Origin: UBA1444 sp964601085
GTDB lineage: Bacteria > Bacillota > Negativicutes > UBA1444
NCBI GenBank assembly: GCA_964601085.1
Contig: CAZRLN010000002.1
Span: 81,103-145,102 of the forward strand
DNA length: 64,000 nucleotides
Reading direction: 5' to 3'
Both the position numbers and the translations under genes were made by a program. Under the pieces are notes generated by a model. That model saw nothing but the letters and a program-made list of their open reading frames with translations, was not told the DNA's origin and did not search any database. This document shows positions 1-7,667 of this stretch, piece by piece. How positions within the stretch are numbered: the first letter of the stretch is position 1; every line of letters begins with the position of its first letter.

Positions 1-538
1 ACATCAGAACGCCGCCGGGCGTATGCAATGCTTCAAACAGGGTTACCTGATACCCGAGGCGGACCAAATCGCCGGCCGCGGTCAGGCTGGCCGGTCCCCC
101 ACCGATGACCGCCACTTTGCCGATTTTTTTCTCGGGCGGCAATTCCGGCATCGGGCAGCTTCCGCCCAACGAAAAGTCGGCGACAAACCGTTCCAGACGG
201 CCAATGGCGACCGGTTCCCCTTTTATTCCGCGGATACAGAGCTTTTCGCACTGATTTTCCTGGGGGCAGACCCGACCGCAGACCGCCGGCAGATTGTTAT
301 ACTGGCGGATGATTTTATTGGCGGCGATATAATCGCCTTCTTTAACTTTACTGATGAATGCGGGAATATCAATTCCAACCGGGCAGCCATTACGGCAGGG
401 CGAGTTTTTGCACTGCAGGCAGCGGGCGGCTTCGGCTTTGGCGGTTTCTTCATCATAACCCAAGGTAACTTCGTTAAAATTATGCCGGCGAACGTTGGCT
501 TCCTGTTCCGGCATTTTATGTTTTACTTGTTGTGACAT
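1..538 (-). CDS. nfnB: NfnB / glutamate synthase small-subunit-like flavoprotein, N-terminal part (gene runs off the left edge)
   Basis: Reading leftwards from ATG at 538, the frame stays open to the window edge, so only about 179 N-terminal residues are visible. They carry a cysteine cluster (CLQCKNSPCRNGCPVG), a second one (CGRVCPQENQCEKLC) and a dinucleotide-binding GGGPAS motif, the layout of the GltD-like family that binds two [4Fe-4S] clusters and FAD. The start overlaps the end of the upstream FAD/NAD-binding gene by 16 nt. That pair is the usual arrangement of NfnA and NfnB, the electron-bifurcating NADH-dependent ferredoxin:NADP+ oxidoreductase of anaerobes. Homologues are often labelled NADPH-dependent glutamate synthase; the pairing favours Nfn, but the missing C-terminus prevents a firm decision. 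Confidence 0.85.
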   Translation of the reverse strand, partial: MSQQVKHKMPEQEANVRRHNFNEVTLGYDEETAKAEAARCLQCKNSPCRNGCPVGIDIPAFISKVKEGDYIAANKIIRQYNNLPAVCGRVCPQENQCEKLCIRGIKGEPVAIGRLERFVADFSLGGSCPMPELPPEKKIGKVAVIGGGPASLTAAGDLVRLGYQVTLFEALHTPGGVLM

Positions 539-1353
539 GATCCATCCCCCTTGCATTGCCGTTCCTGCGTTTGATACATGCGCGCCCGGGACATCAGTCC
601 GTTGAAGTCGACGGCATGACCGTCAAACTCCGGTCCATCCACACAGGCGAATTTGGTTTCGCCGCCAACGCTGCAACGGCAACCGCCGCACATGCCGGTT
701 CCGTCCACCATGATCGGGTTGAGGCTGACCAATGTGGGAATCTTATAGGGACGGGTTACCTCGGCAACGCCCCGCATCATGATCATTGGTCCGATCGCCA
801 TGACCCGGTCGATTTTTTCGCCGGCGGCAATCATGTCTTTCAGGGGATCGACAACCAATCCCTTGCGTCCGGCGGAGCCGTCATCGGTGGTAATGTGCAG
901 AACATCGCTGACCGAACGCATTTCTTTCTCCATGATCAACAAATCCGCATTACGGGCGCCGATGATGGATACTACACGGTTGCCTGCTTCCTTATAAGCA
1001 CGGGCGATGGGATAGACCGGCGCGACACCGATGCCGCCGCCAATGCAAACCACCGTGCCGAAATTTTCAATTTCAGTTGCTTTGCCGAGCGGTCCGGCAA
1101 CGTCCAGAAGCGCATCACCGGCTTTTAGTGTGCCGAGTTGACGGGTAGTGTCGCCCACTTCTTGAAAAATCAAGTGAATGGAGCCCTGTTCGCGATTATA
1201 GTCGGCGATCGTCAAGGGAATCCGTTCGCCGTTTTCATCAATCCGCAGGATGATGAATTGTCCGGCCTGACATTTGCGAGCAACCATCGGCGCTTCCACG
1301 ATAAAGGACTTCACGCCGGCGGACAGCTCTTCCGCACTGAGAATTTTGTACAA
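523..1353 (-). CDS. nfnA: NfnA-like FAD/NAD-binding, [2Fe-2S] subunit of ferredoxin:NADP+ oxidoreductase
   Basis: This 276-residue protein has the ferredoxin-reductase fold: a flavin-binding segment (RIPLTIADYN), an NAD-binding glycine motif (GGGIGVAPVYP) and a C-terminal cysteine set (GMCGGCRCSV plus a later FACVDGPEFDGH) that would hold a [2Fe-2S] cluster. The start is TTG at 1353, because AAAGGAGG lies 7 nt upstream and the family begins M-Y-K-I-L; the frame is open further upstream without a better site. In Nfn complexes this subunit takes electrons from NADH (or passes them on) and works with the large subunit encoded immediately downstream, whose start overlaps this stop. The dihydroorotate dehydrogenase electron-transfer subunit is the main alternative, but no pyrD lies nearby. 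Confidence 0.85.
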   Translation of the reverse strand: MYKILSAEELSAGVKSFIVEAPMVARKCQAGQFIILRIDENGERIPLTIADYNREQGSIHLIFQEVGDTTRQLGTLKAGDALLDVAGPLGKATEIENFGTVVCIGGGIGVAPVYPIARAYKEAGNRVVSIIGARNADLLIMEKEMRSVSDVLHITTDDGSAGRKGLVVDPLKDMIAAGEKIDRVMAIGPMIMMRGVAEVTRPYKIPTLVSLNPIMVDGTGMCGGCRCSVGGETKFACVDGPEFDGHAVDFNGLMSRARMYQTQERQCKGDGSCHNK

Positions 1354-1366
1354 TTGAATTCCTCCT

Positions 1367-2650
1367 TTATTTAACCAGCCGTAACCCGCGTGCGTTGGTT
1401 TCGGCTTTAACCTTGGCAATGTCGAGAGTGGTGAATTCCCCGTTGCGATAAAGAATGCGTCCATCGACCAAGGTATGGCTGACATCGGCCGAAGCCGCCG
1501 CATACGTTAGGATGGAGGCAAGGTCGTGTTTGGGGTACCAATGGGGCGCCGTGATGTCGTAAATCGCCAAATCAGCTTTATAACCCGGCTCAATACGACC
1601 CAAAGCGTCACTTTGACCAATGGCGGCGGCGCCGCCTTGATGGGCAATTTGTAATACCTGGCTGGAAGGCAGTACCGTCGGATCCATACGGTCAAGCTTT
1701 TGCAGGAATGAGGCCATCCGGATCTCTTCCAGCATGTCCAGTTTATTGTTGCTGGTGGCGCCGTCCGTTCCCAGCGCGACGGTGACCCCGGCGTTCAGCA
1801 TGGCGGCGACTGGTGCGGCGCCGCTGGCCAGTTTTAGATTACTGGAAGGATTGTGGACCACTCGGACTTTTTTTTCGGCGAGAATTCGGATATCATCTTC
1901 GGAAACCCATACGCAGTGCGCTGCCAAAGTGCCGCAATCGAACACTCCCAGGCCGTCAAGCAAGGCAACCGGCGATTTTCCATAGATGTTTTTGCATTTT
2001 TCGACTTCATCTTTGGTTTCCGACAAATGAACATGAATTTCCGCCCCGATCCGCCGGGCGATGCCAACGACTTTTTCCATGCAGCGCGGCGGACAGGTGT
2101 ACGGGGCATGCGGCCCCAACATCACGGTAATCCGGCCGTCTGCGGCGCCATGGAAGTCATGGAACAATTGTTCATTCTCGGCGAATCGTTCCTCTTGACC
2201 TGGACCGTCGACCGCAATGAGTCCGCGGGACAACGACGCCCGCATTCCAGTCTCGACGCAGGCCTTCGCCACTTGATCCATAAAAAAGTACATATCGGCA
2301 AAAGCGGTTGTGCCCGAGGCCAGCATTTCGGCAATGGCCAGCTGCGTTCCCCAATATACGTCTTCGGCGGTCAAGTTGGCTTCCGCCGGCCAGATTTTCT
2401 TTTGCAGCCAGTCCATCAGGGCCATGTCGTCGGCATAGCTGCGGAACAGAGTCATAGCCGCATGGGTATGGGCGTTCACCAGACCCGGGGTCGTCAGTTT
2501 ATTCCCGCAATCGATTTTCTCTTCCGCTTCCCAATTCGGCGGAGCTTCGCCGCAGAACAGGATACGGCCGTTCTCGATGCCGATATCGCCGTCGATAATT
2601 TTGCCGGCTGGATCAAGGTAGCGCCCGGAGTGCAACAGCAATCTACTCAT
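1367..2650 (-). CDS. mtaD: 5-methylthioadenosine / S-adenosylhomocysteine deaminase family amidohydrolase
   Basis: A 427-residue amidohydrolase with the metal ligands of the MtaD/SsnA branch: HTHAAMTLFRS near residue 62, HVHLSETKDE in the middle, HCVWVSEDD and a GTDGATSNN aspartate motif. Family members deaminate methylthioadenosine (MTA), S-adenosylhomocysteine (SAH), 5'-deoxyadenosine or adenosine to the inosine forms, releasing ammonia. ATG at 2650 has AAAGGA 7 nt upstream. The gene sits 4 nt after the aldolase gene and 13 nt before nfnA, inside a cluster of SAM by-product enzymes, which supports a role on MTA/SAH/5'-deoxyadenosine rather than general nucleoside use. Exact substrate preference cannot be read from the sequence. 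Confidence 0.88.
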   Translation of the reverse strand: MSRLLLHSGRYLDPAGKIIDGDIGIENGRILFCGEAPPNWEAEEKIDCGNKLTTPGLVNAHTHAAMTLFRSYADDMALMDWLQKKIWPAEANLTAEDVYWGTQLAIAEMLASGTTAFADMYFFMDQVAKACVETGMRASLSRGLIAVDGPGQEERFAENEQLFHDFHGAADGRITVMLGPHAPYTCPPRCMEKVVGIARRIGAEIHVHLSETKDEVEKCKNIYGKSPVALLDGLGVFDCGTLAAHCVWVSEDDIRILAEKKVRVVHNPSSNLKLASGAAPVAAMLNAGVTVALGTDGATSNNKLDMLEEIRMASFLQKLDRMDPTVLPSSQVLQIAHQGGAAAIGQSDALGRIEPGYKADLAIYDITAPHWYPKHDLASILTYAAASADVSHTLVDGRILYRNGEFTTLDIAKVKAETNARGLRLVK

Positions 2651-2654
2651 ACGA

Positions 2655-3314
2655 TCATCCTTTCCGTTTCAACTGACAATAGTTTTCCACGTAAAACCGG
2701 CGCATTTGCAGAATATCTTCTTCGTTCAGGCTGCGGGCGCCGCCCAGTTGGCTGGCGATGGCATGGATCTGCGCTGCTTTTTCGACCAATTCGGCGACTA
2801 GCAACGCTTCCGCCAGGGAGGGCCCGCAAGCAACCGCTCCATGATTCGCCAGTAATACCGCTGTTCTGTCGCCAAGCGCCAAGACGGCGTTTTGGGCCAG
2901 CTCGGGTGTTCCCGGCAACGCATATGGGGCGACAGCCACTTCGCCGCCCACGACTTGCACCATTTCCTCCAGACTGGGCGGAATCGCCTTTCCTGCGACA
3001 GCGCAGGCCGTTGCATAAATGCTGTGGGTGTGGACGACAGCCTGAACTTCAGGATGGGCTTGATAAATCGCCAAATGCAATGGCAATTCGGAGGAAGGGC
3101 GTTCGCCTTCCAGAATATTACCGGCCAAATCGACCACGACGAGGTCGGTGGTCTGCAACTCGGGATATGGACGGCCCGACGGCGTGATCACGACCTGATT
3201 GTCCCGGTCGCCGCGACAACTGATGTTTCCCCAGGTTCCGGCAACCAGGCCCCGCTCGATCATTTGACGCCCGGTATCGATGACGGCCTGTTTGATTTCC
3301 GACAAACTCTTCAT
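2655..3314 (-). CDS. class II aldolase (probably 5-deoxyribulose / methylthioribulose-1-phosphate aldolase)
   Basis: A 219-residue zinc aldolase of the fuculose-phosphate aldolase / adducin family: the metal pair H-T-H in VVHTHSIYATA, a second region LANHGAVACG, and an early GNISCRGD substrate loop. ATG at 3314 is chosen; a TTG at 3350, inside the upstream gene, is the alternative. Members next to mtnA and mtnP are known to cleave 5-methylthioribulose-1-phosphate or 5-deoxyribulose-1-phosphate to dihydroxyacetone phosphate plus an aldehyde (the DHAP shunt of Rhodospirillum rubrum and some E. coli, and the 5-deoxyribose route of Bacillus thuringiensis). Here mtnA and mtnP lie 1.3-3 kb upstream in the same run. 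MtnB dehydratase belongs to the same fold and cannot be excluded by sequence, but no later oxygen-dependent Mtn gene is present. Confidence 0.8.
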   Translation of the reverse strand: MKSLSEIKQAVIDTGRQMIERGLVAGTWGNISCRGDRDNQVVITPSGRPYPELQTTDLVVVDLAGNILEGERPSSELPLHLAIYQAHPEVQAVVHTHSIYATACAVAGKAIPPSLEEMVQVVGGEVAVAPYALPGTPELAQNAVLALGDRTAVLLANHGAVACGPSLAEALLVAELVEKAAQIHAIASQLGGARSLNEEDILQMRRFYVENYCQLKRKG

Positions 3315-3319
3315 TTGGG

Positions 3320-4561
3320 TTACGCCTGATGGAGATAGTCGGTTTGGCAACTGGTCAATGCGTCGATTTTTATGCCCATTGCCGCCAGCTTCAGGTGGGC
3401 GACCTGCAAATCCAGTTCGTGCGGCAAATTATGAACCTCATTGGTCATGGCGTCGTGATTCTTCAAGATATGCAACGCGGCCAGCGCTTGCATTGCAAAG
3501 GAAAGATCCATGATTTCCGTCGGATGGCCGTCGCCGGCCGCCAAATTCACCAGTCGGCCTTCCGCCAGCAAATAAATTTTTCGGCCATCGGCCATTTCGA
3601 ATTCTTCGATATTCTTTCGCACAGTACGGGTCGATTTGGCCAAGGCCGCCAGATCGATCTTGTTGATTTCTACGTCGAAGTGACCGGCATTCGCCATGAT
3701 GGCGCCCGGCTTCATCCGTTCCAGGTGCTCCCGTCGAATGACATCGTTGCAGCCGGTAACCGTGACAAAGATGTCTCCTGTTTCCGCCGCCGCCAGCATC
3801 GGCAGGACCTGATATCCGTCAAAAACCGCTTCCGCCGCCTTGATCGGATTGATTTCGGTTACGATGACATGAGCTCCCAGACCACGGGCCCGCATCGCCA
3901 CGCCTTTGCCGCACCAACCGTAACCGGCGACGACGACGGTTTTGCCGGCGATCGACAGATTCGTCGTTCGCATGATGCCATCCCATACGGACTGGCCGGT
4001 ACCGTAACGATTGTCGAACAAATGTTTGCAATCGGCATCGTTCACTGAAATCATGGGGAATTTCAGGCGTCCCTGGGCCGCCAGCGCCCGCAGACGCAAT
4101 ACGCCGGTGGTGGTTTCTTCCGATCCACCCATCACATTGACGGCCAAGTCGGCGCGTTCGCCATGCAGCAGGGATACCAGGTCGCCGCCGTCGTCGATGA
4201 TAATTTGCGGTTTGGTGTCCAGGGCATGATGCAAAAATTGATCATATTCCGCCGCCGTAGTATTGTACCAAGCGAACACCCCGACTCCGGATTCAGCCAG
4301 CGCCGCCGCCACATCATCCTGCGTGGACAAGGGATTGCTGCCGGTGACCACTACATTGGCCCCCGCATTTTTCAATACCATGCAGAGATAGGCTGTTTTG
4401 GCTTCCAAATGGACCGTCACAACCATGTTGATGCCGGCCAGCGGCTTGGTTTTCGTAAATTCGGCGTTCAGGGAATTCAGTACCGGCATATGCTCCATAA
4501 CCCAGTGAATTTTGTCCCATCCCTGCGGCGCAAGTTTAGGATCCCGGATAATTGATTTCAT
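3320..4561 (-). CDS. ahcY: adenosylhomocysteinase family protein (SAH or S-inosylhomocysteine hydrolase)
   Basis: This 413-residue protein aligns throughout with SAH hydrolases: N-terminal THxxKT-type start region (VTVHLEAKTAYL), N-S-K-equivalent region around VNDADCKHLFDNRYG, the NAD-binding VVVAGYGWCGKG motif and DVEINKIDLAAL near the end. It is of the short bacterial/archaeal type and lacks the C-terminal KPDHYRY tail of long SAHHs. ATG at 4561 overlaps the mtnA stop by ATGA and has AGGAGG just upstream. The enzyme would split SAH (or, if a deaminase acts first, S-inosylhomocysteine) to homocysteine plus nucleoside. Methanogens use the inosyl route with a related enzyme beside a deaminase; the adjacent mtaD-like gene makes that possible here. 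Confidence 0.88.
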   Translation of the reverse strand: MKSIIRDPKLAPQGWDKIHWVMEHMPVLNSLNAEFTKTKPLAGINMVVTVHLEAKTAYLCMVLKNAGANVVVTGSNPLSTQDDVAAALAESGVGVFAWYNTTAAEYDQFLHHALDTKPQIIIDDGGDLVSLLHGERADLAVNVMGGSEETTTGVLRLRALAAQGRLKFPMISVNDADCKHLFDNRYGTGQSVWDGIMRTTNLSIAGKTVVVAGYGWCGKGVAMRARGLGAHVIVTEINPIKAAEAVFDGYQVLPMLAAAETGDIFVTVTGCNDVIRREHLERMKPGAIMANAGHFDVEINKIDLAALAKSTRTVRKNIEEFEMADGRKIYLLAEGRLVNLAAGDGHPTEIMDLSFAMQALAALHILKNHDAMTNEVHNLPHELDLQVAHLKLAAMGIKIDALTSCQTDYLHQA

Positions 4562-5622
4562 TGTTTTTCCTCCTCAGAATGTTTCGTGGCCAACTTGCCA
4601 ATGGATAGATCATAAGGCGCTTTCAGAACGCCGGCTTCAGTAATGATGGCCGTCACCAAGTCCGCCGGAGTTACATCGAACGCCGGATTGAAAGCCTGGA
4701 TTCCATACGGCGCGGTGCGGACTCCGCCAAACTGGAAGATTTCATCGTGATGACGTTCCTCGATCGGGATGCCGGACCCATCCGGCAATGAAAAATCAAA
4801 CGTTGACAACGGGGCCGCGACATAAAATGGAATATCATGCGCCTGAGCCAATACGGCCAAACCATAGGTGCCGATTTTGTTGGCGACATCGCCATTGCTG
4901 GCGATGCGGTCGGCGCCGACGATCACCGCTTGCACCCGGCCGGTTTTCATGACCCAGGCGGCCATATTGTCGGTAATCAAGGTGACGGGAATTCCCTGCC
5001 GTGACAGTTCAAATGCAGTCAGGCGGGCGCCCTGCAACAACGGACGAGTTTCATCGGCATAGACGCCGGTCACGTTTCCGTCGAGCCAGGCCTGCTGAAT
5101 GACGCCGAGCGCGGTGCCGACAGCGACGGTCGCCAGAGCTCCGGCATTGCAATGCGTCAGGATGGTCGTCGGCCGACTGAACAACGTAGCTCCATAACGG
5201 GAAATTTTTTCGTTCATGGCCCGGTCGTCGCGAGCGATGGTTTCCGCCTCTGCTTCCAGCCGACGGAGAAGTTCGGCATCCGACACTTGCTCCCCCGCTT
5301 CCCGGCAGACGTGCATCAGGCGGCGGAGCGCCCAGGACAGGTTCACCGCCGTGGGACGGGTTGCGTTTAACTCGGCGGCGATTCCGGGCAGTTCCGTCCG
5401 TAGGGATTTTCCGGATCTCACCAGTTCGATTGCACCCAGAACCAAGCCAAACGCAGCTGCCGCGCCAATGGCGGGAGCGCCCCTCACTTCCAGCCGCCGG
5501 ATGGCTTCCGCCACCCTGCGGTAGTCATGGCAATCAATATAAGATTCCATTAATGGCAGGCGGGTTTGATCCAACAGAATCAAAACTCCGTTTTCCCAAC
5601 GCAAAGATGCTGTCATGGCCAT
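4558..5622 (-). CDS. mtnA: methylthioribose-1-phosphate isomerase
   Basis: A 354-residue member of the eIF2B-like MtnA family that converts methylthioribose-1-phosphate (and 5-deoxyribose-1-phosphate) to the ribulose form. Visible signatures are RRLEVRGAPAIGAAAAFG near residue 45, the catalytic-cysteine region LTHCNAGALATV and the aspartate region GADRIASNGDVANKIGTY. ATG at 5622 lies 1 nt after the mtnP stop; a second in-frame ATG at 5616 is equally possible, and neither has a strong ribosome site, suggesting translational coupling. It stands between mtnP and the SAH hydrolase gene and feeds the downstream class II aldolase. Confidence 0.93.
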   Translation of the reverse strand: MAMTASLRWENGVLILLDQTRLPLMESYIDCHDYRRVAEAIRRLEVRGAPAIGAAAAFGLVLGAIELVRSGKSLRTELPGIAAELNATRPTAVNLSWALRRLMHVCREAGEQVSDAELLRRLEAEAETIARDDRAMNEKISRYGATLFSRPTTILTHCNAGALATVAVGTALGVIQQAWLDGNVTGVYADETRPLLQGARLTAFELSRQGIPVTLITDNMAAWVMKTGRVQAVIVGADRIASNGDVANKIGTYGLAVLAQAHDIPFYVAAPLSTFDFSLPDGSGIPIEERHHDEIFQFGGVRTAPYGIQAFNPAFDVTPADLVTAIITEAGVLKAPYDLSIGKLATKHSEEEKQ

Positions 5623-5623
5623 A

Positions 5624-6427
5624 TCAGAGTTTGAACCCGCCGAATTCACGCAACGCATGCGGGCAGGAACATTCATCCGTCCGGGTCGCGATAAGAATGG
5701 TCTGTTTCAGCAAAGCCCGAATGTTGGCGGCATTTTGTTTCATGGTGTCAACCACTTCGGCATGGGTCAACGGCGTTGAACTGATGCCGGCTGCAAAATT
5801 GGTAACCATCGAAATCGTTGCATAACAAATTTCCGCTTCGCGCGCCAGCCCGGCTTCCGGAACACCGGTCATTCCCACCAGATCACCGCCCAGCATTGCA
5901 TAGGCTTTGATTTCCGCCGCCGTTTCAAACCGGGGGCCCTCGGTGCAGACATAACAGCCGTTTCCATGCAGGGGCAATTCCAGAGTCGCGGCGGCGGCGG
6001 CAATCGCTTGCCGCAGGGTCGGACAATAAGGGGAAGTCATGTCCACATGCACGACACCCCGATCGCTGCCCTCGTAAAAAGTAGGAATCCGGAGTTTGGT
6101 AAAATCGAGAAACTGATCCGGCAATACAATATCGCCCGGTTTCATGGTCGCATTTAACGACCCGACAGCCGTAGTCGCGAGGATTTGCTGCACGCCCAGT
6201 TTTTTTAGCGCCCAAATATTCGCCCGATAATTGATCAAATGCGGTGGAATGGAATGATGGCGGCCATGTCGCGGAATAAAGGCAACCGGTCGGCCTTCCA
6301 GCAGTCCGGTCTGGCAGGATACTTCGCCATAGGGTGTATCGACAACAACGGTGGAAACCTGGTCCAGCACGGCGGGATCATAAACTCCCGTACCGCCAAT
6401 GACGGCAAGCGACGGCTTGATGCTCAA
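5624..6427 (-). CDS. mtnP: MtnP family phosphorylase, predicted 6-oxopurine type (methylthioinosine phosphorylase)
   Basis: A 267-residue purine nucleoside/MTA phosphorylase: GGTGVYDP at the start, RHGRHHSIPPHLINYRAN phosphate/sugar loop, and TEGPRFETAAEIKAYAMLGG. The usual MTA phosphorylases carry two aspartates in a V-T-D-Y-D-C motif that bind the 6-amino group of adenine; here the same place reads V-T-N-F-A-A-G, the Asn form typical of inosine/guanosine enzymes and of the Pseudomonas methylthioinosine phosphorylase. I therefore infer action on methylthioinosine or deoxyinosine made by the deaminase of this cluster. Start is TTG at 6427, with GGAGG about 8 nt upstream, overlapping the preceding stop as TTGA. 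Confidence 0.9.
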   Translation of the reverse strand: MSIKPSLAVIGGTGVYDPAVLDQVSTVVVDTPYGEVSCQTGLLEGRPVAFIPRHGRHHSIPPHLINYRANIWALKKLGVQQILATTAVGSLNATMKPGDIVLPDQFLDFTKLRIPTFYEGSDRGVVHVDMTSPYCPTLRQAIAAAAATLELPLHGNGCYVCTEGPRFETAAEIKAYAMLGGDLVGMTGVPEAGLAREAEICYATISMVTNFAAGISSTPLTHAEVVDTMKQNAANIRALLKQTILIATRTDECSCPHALREFGGFKL

Positions 6428-7092
6428 CTTTGCTCCTCCTTCTGCTCCGCGAAAACGATCTTCAGCAAATCAGACATGGTTTCCAGAATATAATCGGGAT
6501 TGACTGCGATCAGTTCTTCCCAGGGAACGTGGGTCCAACGCACGGCGGCTGTTTTCACGCCGGCGCCCTTCCCGCTCAGCAAATCATGGGCACTGTCGCC
6601 GATCATGATGCATTCTCCCGCGTCGAGACGGGTATGTTGCAGGGCCGTTAGCACCGGTTCGGGCTCGGGCTTGTGACGAACGGTTTCATCGACGCCGATG
6701 ACCGTCGAGAAATACTGTTCGATGTCGAACAGCTTCAAGCCCCGCCGGGCCATGACCGAAGTTTTGGATGTGACGATCGCCAGTTTTACACCGGCGTCAT
6801 GCAAAGCGCGGATGGTTTCCGGCACGCTCTCAAAAATGCCGGCCAACTGATCGTGATGAATATGATTGAAGGCACGATAGGTCGCGATCACGGCATCCTC
6901 TTCGCCAGGCGCCAATACTTCCATGGCGGCCCGCAGAGGTTTTCCCATGTAGGGCTGGATGTCCTTCAAAGTGATTGAACGCTGATAATGGGTTTGGAAA
7001 GCGTGCTGAAACGACTTGACGATGAGAGGTGTGGTGTCCAGCAATGTGCCGTCAAGATCAAAAAAAACTCCCCGAAAAAAAGGTAAACTCAC
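6424..7092 (-). CDS. HAD-superfamily phosphatase (Gph/PpaX type)
   Basis: A 222-residue HAD hydrolase: motif I FFDLDGTLLDTTP at the N-terminus, a four-helix cap, motif II (IVTSKT), a lysine-bearing motif III (RHKPEPEPVLTAL) and motif IV (CIMIGDSAHDLLSGKGAG). GTG at 7092 overlaps the iorB stop as GTGA; the in-frame ATG at 7104 has its Shine-Dalgarno directly against the start codon, so GTG is preferred. Relatives are phosphoglycolate phosphatases or pyrophosphatases (PpaX). Position directly upstream of mtnP suggests a dephosphorylation step in the nucleoside salvage pathway, for example of a deoxypentose phosphate, but the substrate is unknown. Confidence 0.8.
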   Translation of the reverse strand: MSLPFFRGVFFDLDGTLLDTTPLIVKSFQHAFQTHYQRSITLKDIQPYMGKPLRAAMEVLAPGEEDAVIATYRAFNHIHHDQLAGIFESVPETIRALHDAGVKLAIVTSKTSVMARRGLKLFDIEQYFSTVIGVDETVRHKPEPEPVLTALQHTRLDAGECIMIGDSAHDLLSGKGAGVKTAAVRWTHVPWEELIAVNPDYILETMSDLLKIVFAEQKEEQS

Positions 7093-7667
7093 GAAATGTT
7101 CCATCCTTTGTTGAAAGCTTCTTGATTGGCGGTTACAAATGCCGCCGGGCTTTTGGCCGCGATAGCATCCAACCATAACTCGCGGGTCATGGGCAAACGT
7201 TTGGCCAGCATTCCCAGCAATACGATATTGACTGCTTTGGGATTGCCGGACCGGGCGGCAATGGCGGGGGCATCGACCCTCACAGTTTGGACGCCGGCCC
7301 TGTCCAACCGGTCAAAAACATCGGCAGGGTATTTGGCGGCGCCGATGATGACGGGCATGGGCGAAATCATCTGCTCGTTCACGATGACGATGCCGTTTGG
7401 TTTTAAAAATTCTATCCACCGCAGCGCTTCCAATTGCTCGAAGGCTACAATGAGATCCGCCTCGCCTTTTTCAATCAGCGGCGATATCACCTGATCGCCG
7501 ATCCGAACATAGGTCACGACGCTGCCGCCGCGTTGGGCCATACCATGGACTTCCGACTGCTTGACAGACAGGCCGCTTTTTTCGGCAACTTCGCCAATCA
7601 CTTTGCCTGCGAACAGGGTCCCCTGTCCGCCAACGCCGACAATCAGAACATTAATGGTGTCCGTCAT
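7089..7667 (-). CDS. iorB: indolepyruvate:ferredoxin oxidoreductase, beta subunit
   Basis: A 192-residue gamma-domain subunit of the 2-oxoacid:ferredoxin oxidoreductase family. It begins TINVLIVGVGGQGTLFAGKVIGE and contains the KQSEVHGMAQRGGSVVTYVR segment characteristic of IorB. With IorA it oxidatively decarboxylates aryl pyruvates such as indolepyruvate to aryl-acetyl-CoA, reducing ferredoxin; in acetogens and relatives it can also run in reverse for aromatic amino acid synthesis. ATG at 7667 overlaps the iorA stop by ATGA, and its own stop overlaps the HAD gene, so the genes are translationally coupled. Confidence 0.92.
   Translation of the reverse strand: MTDTINVLIVGVGGQGTLFAGKVIGEVAEKSGLSVKQSEVHGMAQRGGSVVTYVRIGDQVISPLIEKGEADLIVAFEQLEALRWIEFLKPNGIVIVNEQMISPMPVIIGAAKYPADVFDRLDRAGVQTVRVDAPAIAARSGNPKAVNIVLLGMLAKRLPMTRELWLDAIAAKSPAAFVTANQEAFNKGWNIS

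Noticed and set aside
1853..3187. Long plus-strand open frame of 444 codons
   Set aside because: It is antisense to the conserved deaminase and aldolase genes, has no family features or ribosome site, and arises from the high GC third positions of those genes.
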